A stretch of DNA of 57,256 nt from CAYVHB01 sp964450865. Lineage in GTDB: Bacteria; Bacillota; Clostridia; Saccharofermentanales; UBA5734. The stretch spans positions 1 through 57,256 of the forward strand of contig CAYVHB010000020.1 of assembly GCA_964450865.1 (NCBI GenBank), in the 5' to 3' direction. The notes beneath the pieces were generated by a model. It worked only from the letters and a program-made list of their open reading frames with translations, made no database searches and had not been told where the DNA came from. The position numbers were made by a program, and so were the translations under genes. Every line of letters starts with the position of its first letter. Position 1 is the stretch's first letter. This document shows, one piece after another, positions 34,871-42,017 of this stretch.

Positions 34871-35968
34871 TTAGCCGCCAACAATCAGGTCGGGAAAAAG
34901 CGTCTTGACATCAAAATCGGTTCCCTTGACAGTCTGGTAATTTACAACCTCCAACCAGCCGATCTCGCCCCTGGCATTGACGACCGAAACCCATTGCTTG
35001 TTGTCGCAATCCTTGAGGGTGACCTTCTCGCCCTTTTTGATTGTGATGCCGTCGCCCGGGTCGGTCCGTGACTTGCGCAGGGTGAAGGTGACACCGACTG
35101 TGTGCTGCTGGTTAATCGGATAGAGGTCCTTCTCGATACGGGCCAGCAAGCCGGCCTGGTTCAGGCTGTATTCATCCGCAAAGAATTGCATGATCGCCAG
35201 ATTGCCAAAGGACGTGGTATGAACAAGATTATCCCCGGCAATCTTGATCCCGCCCATATAGGACTCATTGGTACGGCGATTCATGATTTTGCCATATTGG
35301 CCGCTGATTGTGCCGAGTGATTGCAGATTCTGGCCATCATAGCGATAGAAAGTCGTGCCGGCGTCCATGTCGAGACCCGCATAGCTGACGGTGATTTCGC
35401 GATAGCGGTCACTGGCGTCAATATCGCAGATATTGAATTGGGGTTCAAAGGCCCAGTCGCTGATATCGTGGCTGAGCTCGGTCATAGTCCTGGAGTCCAG
35501 CATAGAGCTGCCGACTTTTAAGGTGTAGTTGACATAGACGGTGAAATTTTCATCAATTATTCCAGTTTTGCGCCCTTCGGCTGTCAAGGTGATTGGCTCC
35601 TTCTGGCCGTCACTGTTCAGGTCGAAGGACTTGATCACAGTCATGTTTCTGTTTTTCGTCGTCACCTTGTCATAAGTGACCTTGTCGAGGGCTTCAAGCG
35701 GCTCCAGTACAAATGTCTCGGTCGGGGTCGTCGGGGTCGTCGGGGTCGTCGGGGCGCTGGTGTTGCTTGTTTCCTCGCTGGTCGTTGGGGTTGTCGTTGT
35801 GGAAGAGGTGACCGTGGTCGTAGCTGAGAAGATTGTGGTCGTCGTGATGCAGGCGGTGAGTGGCAACAAAAGGAGGGCGCAGAGCCAGAGCAGAACCAGA
35901 AGGCGACAAGAGCTGACTTTCAAGTGGGATTGACCTGACAGGGTAAAGAAACGCGCACGAGTTTGCAT
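34871..35968 (-). CDS. Lipoprotein with Thr-rich linker and C-terminal SH3-like domain
   Basis: 365 residues; ATG 35968 chosen for AAAGGAGGCAATCAAC. The signal segment (LLVLLWLCALLLLPLTAC) has a lipobox LTAC, followed by a low-complexity Thr/Ser stretch with PTTPTTPTTP encoded by 9-bp repeats at about 35719-35755, probably a cell-wall-spanning linker. The middle (about 100-280) contains a Ca-like DLNSDGQKEP loop and beta-rich sequence like FG-GAP/VCBS-type modules. The end (TVGVTFTLRKSRTDPGDGITIKKGEKVTL, ARGEIGWLEV) is a bacterial SH3-like wall-binding domain. Function unknown. It follows the RCC1 lipoprotein gene on the same strand. Confidence 0.75.
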   Translation of the reverse strand: MQTRARFFTLSGQSHLKVSSCRLLVLLWLCALLLLPLTACITTTTIFSATTTVTSSTTTTPTTSEETSNTSAPTTPTTPTTPTETFVLEPLEALDKVTYDKVTTKNRNMTVIKSFDLNSDGQKEPITLTAEGRKTGIIDENFTVYVNYTLKVGSSMLDSRTMTELSHDISDWAFEPQFNICDIDASDRYREITVSYAGLDMDAGTTFYRYDGQNLQSLGTISGQYGKIMNRRTNESYMGGIKIAGDNLVHTTSFGNLAIMQFFADEYSLNQAGLLARIEKDLYPINQQHTVGVTFTLRKSRTDPGDGITIKKGEKVTLKDCDNKQWVSVVNARGEIGWLEVVNYQTVKGTDFDVKTLFPDLIVGG

Positions 35969-36088
35969 GTTGATTGCCTCCTTTGTGAAGCGCAACCGCG
36001 TCACCTGAACGGAAATTACCCGGGTAATGGCCGAAAGTGACCGGGCGAGCAGGGTTACAGCAGTCGGTTGGAGAATTTTCCCTTTTGG

Positions 36089-38041
36089 TTACGTGGTTGC
36101 TGGCATGTACTGATCGATGACGCCGCACTCGCCGTGGGATTCATCACCGACAGCATAGAATTTATTATCCTGGCGCTGGGCAACCGTATGGGCATAGCCG
36201 GCCGCGATCGATTTCACTTCCCGCCAGCTTGAGACATCACAGGGATTATAAACTGTCTCATCAACCTTGACGGTACCGCCGACAGCGATGACGGTACCAT
36301 CCTTTTTTAAACCGACAGAGTGGATGCCCCCTGCCGCGATAGCAATGATTCCGTTCCACTGATCAATCTTACACTGGCCGTCCTGATTGTTGCCGGTCGC
36401 GACAACCGAGCCGTCCTTTTTCAGGCCGAGACTATGGGCATCGCCGGCATCAACAGCAACAATGTCCTTCCAGGACGAAACATTGCATTGGCCAAGGTTG
36501 TTATCCCCGGTAGCTACGACTGTGCCGTCCTTTTTCAGACCCAGTGTGAACGCACCGCCCGCGCTGATAGCAATGATATCCTGCCAGGTGTTTACATCGC
36601 ATTGGCCTTTGCTGTTATCACCCGTTGCGATGACTGTGCCATCCTTTTTCAAGCCTACCGAGTGCGCACCCCCCGCGGCGATGGCGGCAATGTCCCGCCA
36701 GGCGGTCACATCGCACTGTCCCTTGTCCCTGGCACCGGCCGCGACAACATTGCCGGCCGACCGCAAAGTGAGCATGTGGCTGTAGCCAGCCGCAAGGGCA
36801 GCGCCGTTGCTCCAGCCGCTGCATTCATCAAAGTTGAAGTTTTTACCTTCACCACCCATTAATCCAAAGGAGTCAAAGGACATGAAGATGTTGAAGTCCT
36901 GGCCGGCATCATAGGCATACATCGGGTAGGATTCACCCTCCGGGAGCGGAGTCGGCAGCAAGGAAAGGTCCGATTTAGCAACAACCGATTTACCTGTACC
37001 ATCCGGATTCATTTGATTAAGGGAAAAGACCAATCCCGTTGACAACGAAAAATCAAAGCTCATGTAGCAGACCTGATCGGCAAAGATATAGATCAGGCTG
37101 GCGTTTTCGTCTGCCAGTATGGTTTGCCCGGTCCCGTCAGACTTGATCTTGCAGAACTGGAAGGTAGACGGGCTCTGACCGTCCGCCGATCTGTTTTCGA
37201 TGCCATAAAAGATCCAGTCATTCTGGATATTGATGTTGCCGCTGCCAAGTACACCGATTTTCGAGATCGAAGATCCATCGGTTTTCATCCTGAACCAGGT
37301 ATAGTTCCCCGACTGACTGTCGCTGGCTAGCAAGCCGTAATATATCCATGTATCCTGGACAGCGAACGATTTAATGTCTTCCTGTGAAAGCAGCGTTTTC
37401 ATCGTGCCGTCCGTTTTTATTTTGTACAGACATCCTCGTTCGCTGCCCGTTTCCAGATAATAAATCCAGCCCTGATCGAAAATAAATTCCATCATCTGGT
37501 CTTCGGAGAGCACCGTCAACTGGGACCCGTCGGTTTTCATGCTGGAGAGTCTGACTTTGAAATCCTTGAATTCTTCGATAAAAATAGTATCGCCGTCCAC
37601 ATACACAAATTGCGGTTTCATGTCCCCCAGCTGCGTCCGCTCTGAACCATCCGTTTTCATCTTGAAAAGCTTGCCATTCGCTGGATCCAGCTGGTCCTGT
37701 GTCGAGTTGACGAAATAAAGCCAGTCATCAACCAGGTTGATGCTTCCGGCTGCAGAGTCACTCAATTTGACTTTATTGCTGCCATCGCGCTTGCTCTTGT
37801 AAAACTTCGCTACTGTCAGGTCTGTGTAGTAAACCCAGTCGTCCTTTATGCAAACCATGCCTGAGTTTAATATATTCAGACTGGAGGTCGCGTTGCCGTT
37901 CCGGGCTGTAGTTGTGCCGGAGGTTGTGTTGCCGTTTTGGGTTGCAGCCGTGTTCTTTGGCCCGCAGCCGGCCGGCAGACCTGCTAACAAAGTCAGGATG
38001 AGGATCAAGGCAATCACTTTATTCCGTTTCACTGGCGTCAC
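36089..38041 (-). CDS. Lipoprotein with DUF5050-like beta-propeller and RCC1 repeats
   Basis: About 650 residues from GTG 38041 (AAAGGAATC directly upstream; GTG 38032 is also possible). The lipoprotein signal is VIALILILTLLAGLPAGC. Residues 60-400 are repeats of about 45 residues with DDWVYYxxx...LYKIKTDGT, the DUF5050 propeller pattern. Residues 420-650 carry six RCC1-type units (AIAAGGAHSVGLKKDGTVIATGDN, QCDVxxWxDI). Surface-exposed and likely binding or scaffolding; no enzyme motif. The near-identical repeats could change number by recombination. It is followed, after 120 bp, by the SH3-like lipoprotein gene, probably one unit. Confidence 0.8.
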   Translation of the reverse strand: MTPVKRNKVIALILILTLLAGLPAGCGPKNTAATQNGNTTSGTTTARNGNATSSLNILNSGMVCIKDDWVYYTDLTVAKFYKSKRDGSNKVKLSDSAAGSINLVDDWLYFVNSTQDQLDPANGKLFKMKTDGSERTQLGDMKPQFVYVDGDTIFIEEFKDFKVRLSSMKTDGSQLTVLSEDQMMEFIFDQGWIYYLETGSERGCLYKIKTDGTMKTLLSQEDIKSFAVQDTWIYYGLLASDSQSGNYTWFRMKTDGSSISKIGVLGSGNINIQNDWIFYGIENRSADGQSPSTFQFCKIKSDGTGQTILADENASLIYIFADQVCYMSFDFSLSTGLVFSLNQMNPDGTGKSVVAKSDLSLLPTPLPEGESYPMYAYDAGQDFNIFMSFDSFGLMGGEGKNFNFDECSGWSNGAALAAGYSHMLTLRSAGNVVAAGARDKGQCDVTAWRDIAAIAAGGAHSVGLKKDGTVIATGDNSKGQCDVNTWQDIIAISAGGAFTLGLKKDGTVVATGDNNLGQCNVSSWKDIVAVDAGDAHSLGLKKDGSVVATGNNQDGQCKIDQWNGIIAIAAGGIHSVGLKKDGTVIAVGGTVKVDETVYNPCDVSSWREVKSIAAGYAHTVAQRQDNKFYAVGDESHGECGVIDQYMPATT

Positions 38042-38230
38042 GATTCCTTTCTGGCAGCTGTCACCACAGATCGATCCTTCAAACAAGCTGAAACGAATAA
38101 GACACGAAAGGACTGATTCCCTGACAAATGATGTAAATCATGCCAAAATCCTGTTGTACCAGCAGCCGACTGTAGTGTCTAATGATTAACAGGCGCTCCT
38201 GCTATTCATTATACACCGGTTGATATAATA

Positions 38231-38259
38231 TTCAACAGATCCGACCTGTATGGTATAAT
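38231..38259 (+). promoter_or_regulatory. Promoter of the polyferredoxin-AOR operon
   Basis: TTCAAC (38231-38236), 17 bases, TATAAT (38254-38259) with a TG-type extended -10 (TGGTATAAT). About 95 bases of leader precede the ATG at 38361. The gap 38042-38360 holds no gene. Confidence 0.65.
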
Positions 38260-38360
38260 GAAAACATCGCTTAATTAAGACAAATCAGCCGGTCATTCAG
38301 AACTGTCAAATGTCAAATGGGGATTCGTGATTCAGGCATGAAATTGCCTGGGAGGTTCAC

Positions 38361-38765
38361 ATGGCAAAGGTTATGAGAGCCAGTGACATGAAAAAATGCA
38401 TTGGCTGTTTTACGTGCATGAATATCTGTTCAATCGTCAATCGGCAGAATCATTCGTTAACCAAAAGTGCAATCAAAGTCCGTACGAGCGGCGGCATGAC
38501 AGGGCGTTTCGTGGCGATTGTCTGCATCGCCTGCCAGGACCCGGCCTGTATGGAGGCTTGCCCGAGCGGGGCCCTGGTCAAGCGGGAAGGAGGCGGCGTC
38601 CTGCTGCAGACTGATAAATGCATTGGCTGTCGCCGCTGCGAAACCGCCTGTATCATGCAGTCTGTTTTCTGGGACGATGAGCTGCAAAAGCCGATCATCT
38701 GCCGCCATTGCGGATCCTGTACCCGATTTTGCCCGCACAAATGCCTGACGATGGAGGAGGCCTGA
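38361..38765 (+). CDS. Polyferredoxin (four [4Fe-4S] motifs), electron partner of the AOR
   Basis: 134 residues with four cysteine groups: CIGCFTCMNIC, CIACQDPACMEACP, CIGCRRCETAC and CRHCGSCTRFCP, giving up to four [4Fe-4S] clusters. This is the HycB/DmsB-like type of electron-transfer protein. GGGAGGTTCAC precedes the ATG. The aldehyde ferredoxin oxidoreductase starts six bases after its stop, so the two very likely work together, the polyferredoxin carrying electrons from aldehyde oxidation (or to carboxylate reduction). Confidence 0.9.
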   Translation: MAKVMRASDMKKCIGCFTCMNICSIVNRQNHSLTKSAIKVRTSGGMTGRFVAIVCIACQDPACMEACPSGALVKREGGGVLLQTDKCIGCRRCETACIMQSVFWDDELQKPIICRHCGSCTRFCPHKCLTMEEA

Positions 38766-38770
38766 GCTTT

Positions 38771-40579
38771 ATGCTGAATGAGAAATTTATCCGGGTCTTA
38801 TATATCAACCTGACCACCAGCAAGATTCGCGTTGAACAGCGTGAAGATCTGCTTCCCTACCTGGGCGGGGTTGGCGTGGCAGCCAGGTTGCTGGAAGAAA
38901 ACATGCATCCGGACCTGGATCCGCTGCACCCGGACCAGCCGATCGTTTTCGCGATCGGCGCCGGTACCTGGGTCTTCCCGGTCCTGACCAAGACGGTTGC
39001 CATGTTTATTTCGCCACTGACAGGCGAGCTGGGCGAGTCCTATGCCGGCGGCCGCCTGGCGATGTGCATGCTGATGGCTGGCTATGATGCATTTGTTATC
39101 ACCGGCCAGGCGCCCAAACCGATCGGCGTCCGGATATCCAACAACAGCGTCGAATTCATCGACAACCGTGCCTTGTGGGGTCAGGACAGCACACCGACTG
39201 GCCGGGGCATTCGCGACCGGGTGGCCGGTTCCAGCGGCAAGCGCAGCATTATCCGGATCGGCCCGGCCGGGGAGAACAAGGTGGCTTTTGCCAGTGTCAA
39301 CGTGGATTCCTATCGCCATTTCGGCCGGCTTGGCCTGGGTGCCGTGATGGGCAGCAAATACTTGAAAGCCATGATGGTTACGGGCGACCGCTCCTTTCAT
39401 ATCCAGAATAACCGGGAATATTTTAAGGTATACCAGCAGATCTATAAGAAATGCACCAGCACGGACATGATGGCTAAATATCATGACGATGGCACACCGG
39501 CAGGGGTCCTGCCGCTGAATGCTTCCAGTTCCCTGCCAACTCTGAACTTGCGTTCGACAAAATTCGAATTTGCCGAGGATATTTCCGGCGATGCCTTCGC
39601 CAGGAAAAACCTGGTCCGCAAGGTCGCTTGCACCGGCTGCCCCGTTGGCTGCATTCACATCGGCCTTTTCCGCCGGGAGTTTGACAAGGGTCATGAATAT
39701 GAAGCTATCAGTGCCGCCTACGATTATGAGCTGATTTTTGCCCTCGGCAGCTATATTGGTGTCAAGACGACCGATGAAATTATCCACCTGATCGATGAAG
39801 TGGAAGAAACCGGGATGGACGCAATCAGCACGGGAATCTGCCTGGGCTGGGCTACTGAAGCCCTCGAGACCGGCCTGGTCACCGAAGAACAAACCATCGT
39901 ACCCCTGAAATGGGGCGATAAAGAGGCCTATCTCAAGGCAATCCGCTATCTGGCTACCGGCAGGAACAAGTTTTATCGGGACCTCGGCCGCGGTACCCGG
40001 TATGCATCGTCAGTCTACGGCGGAGCCGATTTTGCCATGCAATTTGGCGGCAATGAAATGCCGGGCTATCACACCGGCTACGCCTCCGTAGTGGGGTTTG
40101 CCGTGGCCGCCCGGCACTCCCACCTGGACAATGCCGGTTACATGATTGATCAGGGCCTGAAGGAATTTAACGAACAAGCCATAATCGATAAATTATTCTT
40201 TGAAGAATATGACCGCTGCATGACCAACAGTCTCTGCATGTGCCTCTTTGCCCGCAAGGTTTATGACCACCAGACCATTCTCGATGCCCTGAACAGCATT
40301 GGCTATCATTTCACCGAGCAGGACCTGGTTGATATTGGCAAGCGAAACCTGCGGACCAAGATGCGGATCAAGGAGAAGCTTGGTTTCAACCAGAAAGCAG
40401 TGCGCCTGCCCAAACGGTTCTTCGAAACCACCACGATGCACGGCCAGGTCGATGAGGCGACAGCCTACCGGATGATCGACATCTATATCGGCCAGATCAA
40501 GGACATGATGAAAGAGCCCGATCCCCTGCTGGAAAGACTGGCTGCCGAGGCCTTGAAAAAGCCAGCTGTCAGGAAATAG
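38771..40579 (+). CDS. aor: Aldehyde ferredoxin oxidoreductase (tungsten/molybdenum pterin enzyme)
   Basis: 602 residues. The ATG at 38771 (GGAGGCCTGAGCTTT upstream) opens with the family start EKFIRVLYINLTTSKI. The N-terminal domain carries the pterin-binding region (SPLTGELGESYAGGR, RIGPAGENKVAFASVN, GRLGLGAVMGSKYLKA). The [4Fe-4S] ligands are Cys287-x2-Cys290-x3-Cys294 (CTGCPVGC) and a late Cys (489 or 491 in SLCMC), the spacing of archaeal AOR. It oxidises aldehydes to acids with ferredoxin as acceptor, in the cytoplasm. No pterin-synthesis genes are nearby. Subtype (AOR, FOR or GOR) cannot be decided. Confidence 0.92.
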   Translation: MLNEKFIRVLYINLTTSKIRVEQREDLLPYLGGVGVAARLLEENMHPDLDPLHPDQPIVFAIGAGTWVFPVLTKTVAMFISPLTGELGESYAGGRLAMCMLMAGYDAFVITGQAPKPIGVRISNNSVEFIDNRALWGQDSTPTGRGIRDRVAGSSGKRSIIRIGPAGENKVAFASVNVDSYRHFGRLGLGAVMGSKYLKAMMVTGDRSFHIQNNREYFKVYQQIYKKCTSTDMMAKYHDDGTPAGVLPLNASSSLPTLNLRSTKFEFAEDISGDAFARKNLVRKVACTGCPVGCIHIGLFRREFDKGHEYEAISAAYDYELIFALGSYIGVKTTDEIIHLIDEVEETGMDAISTGICLGWATEALETGLVTEEQTIVPLKWGDKEAYLKAIRYLATGRNKFYRDLGRGTRYASSVYGGADFAMQFGGNEMPGYHTGYASVVGFAVAARHSHLDNAGYMIDQGLKEFNEQAIIDKLFFEEYDRCMTNSLCMCLFARKVYDHQTILDALNSIGYHFTEQDLVDIGKRNLRTKMRIKEKLGFNQKAVRLPKRFFETTTMHGQVDEATAYRMIDIYIGQIKDMMKEPDPLLERLAAEALKKPAVRK

Positions 40580-40642
40580 CAAGGATCTTGGCTGACCTCC
40601 AGCTCGCTGTGATTCAGACTATGACCCTGCAAGCATACAAAC

Positions 40643-40692
40643 TGCAAGAACACAAACTGCAAGTGCATGATCTTGCAGTTTGTGTTCTTGCA
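40643..40692. repeat. Perfect 21-bp inverted repeat (8-base loop)
   Basis: Arms tgcaagaacacaaactgcaa(g) and the exact complement, loop tgcatgat. The first arm is also partly repeated directly just upstream (ctgcaagcatacaaactgcaa). No T-run follows. It lies 64 bp behind the AOR stop. Could be a factor-assisted terminator or mRNA-stabilising hairpin. Confidence 0.7.
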
Positions 40693-40893
40693 TGTTAAGC
40701 ATGATCCAAAACGGTCTGACAGGGGGCTGTGGAGTTTCTCAGATCAGGATAACAAAATGATTGCCTCAGTACCAGGCGACGCCAGGGATCCGTCCGGTTC
40801 CTGGTTCCATCATTGGCATCCATGCGCTGCGTAAACACATCGGCTGCGGTCCGAATGTACTCTGAATGGCCTCAACGAATTGGGCAAATACTA

Positions 40894-40931
40894 TTGACAA
40901 ACAATTGGTATCATACTACAATACCAATTGT
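40894..40931 (+). promoter_or_regulatory. Promoter overlapped by a palindromic operator, glycyl radical enzyme operon
   Basis: TTGACA (40894-40899), 17 bases, TACAAT (40917-40922). A perfect inverted repeat, ACAATTGGTAT (40901-40911) and ATACCAATTGT (40921-40931) nine bases apart, fills the spacer and covers the -10 box. That is an ideal repressor site, most likely for the GntR/AraR-like regulator encoded at 44440 in the same operon. The transcript leader is about 100 bases to the activase ATG. Confidence 0.85.
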
Positions 40932-41029
40932 AGCCGACAATGTCATTGGTGGCTGGCAATTTCGCTGGCAATGTCAATAATGGCCTGCATACTGATTGCA
41001 GTCGGCAGGATCGTCTGGAGGCCCGGTTC

Positions 41030-41899
41030 ATGAAAATCAGGATTTTTCAAAAGGGTTTTAATTATTCCCAGGATGGGCCTGGCAACCGCCTGGTCTACCA
41101 TTTACAAGGCTGCAACATGCACTGCCTGTGGTGTTCCAATCCCGAAGGTCTCTCCCTGGCGGGAACGCTGGTCGTCAATCCTGAATGGCTGCTCGATTCA
41201 TGTTGCCCGCACGGCGCAATCCAGGGTCAAGCCTTGAATAGAAGGCTTTGTGCAGCTTGTTCATCCAGGGAATGCATCACCGTCCGTAAAAACAAGGGGA
41301 TCAGGCTTTCCTGTGCCGACTATGAGGTCGATGAAATTGTCGAAGAGATCATGGGCAGCGAGCCGCTTTTTTATGATGGCGGCGGCATCACATTGACTGG
41401 GGGCGAGGTCACGCTGCAGTTCGATGCGGTCGAGGTATTGCTCAAGAAATTGAAAAATGCTGGCGTTCATACAGCCATAGAAACAAATGGTTCCCATCCG
41501 AATCTCGAGAGCCTTTTTCCCCTGGTTGATTTACTGATCATGGACTTGAAGCATCATGACAACGCCGTGCATCAAGCCGTCACCCGTATCAGCAATGATG
41601 TGATCATGGAAAACTTTGCCAGGGCCTTTGCCCTGCATAAAAATGTTCTGGTCAGGATACCTGTTATCAAAGGGATCAATGATTCTGAAAAAGACATCGA
41701 CGGCTTTGTCAAATTCTTCAAGCAACACCCAACCGAAAACGCCCGCTTTGAATTTCTGGCCTATCATGAGTATGGGAAAGCCAAATGGCTGCAATGTGGC
41801 AGGCCCTATCAGATGACAGATGCTTTTGTTGACCTGACCATCCTATCTTTATATAAGAAGACATTTGACGAGAACTGCTTAACTGTCATTCATACGTAA
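41030..41899 (+). CDS. Glycyl radical enzyme activating enzyme (radical SAM)
   Basis: 289 residues; ATG 41030 has GGAGGCCCGGTTC upstream. The radical SAM cluster motif is CNMHCLWC (Cys 28, 32, 35), followed by SNPEG as in GRE activases. A Cys-rich insert (CCPHGAI, LCAACSSREC, about 65-85) corresponds to the ferredoxin-like domain of most GRE activases, though with fewer cysteines than two full clusters need. GGGITLTGGEVTLQ is the SAM-binding region. It abstracts hydrogen from Gly768 of the enzyme encoded next, using SAM and reduced ferredoxin. First gene of the operon, 118 bp before the enzyme. Confidence 0.92.
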   Translation: MKIRIFQKGFNYSQDGPGNRLVYHLQGCNMHCLWCSNPEGLSLAGTLVVNPEWLLDSCCPHGAIQGQALNRRLCAACSSRECITVRKNKGIRLSCADYEVDEIVEEIMGSEPLFYDGGGITLTGGEVTLQFDAVEVLLKKLKNAGVHTAIETNGSHPNLESLFPLVDLLIMDLKHHDNAVHQAVTRISNDVIMENFARAFALHKNVLVRIPVIKGINDSEKDIDGFVKFFKQHPTENARFEFLAYHEYGKAKWLQCGRPYQMTDAFVDLTILSLYKKTFDENCLTVIHT

Positions 41900-42017
41900 A
41901 ACCAGAATGCGTAAAACCCGAATAGGAAAACCAGGGGAAATCAGGACGCGCGGCCGGGCCGGGAGTCGTTGGCTCCCGATCGATGGTCGTTAACACGCAA
42001 AACCAGGGGGAATGAAC

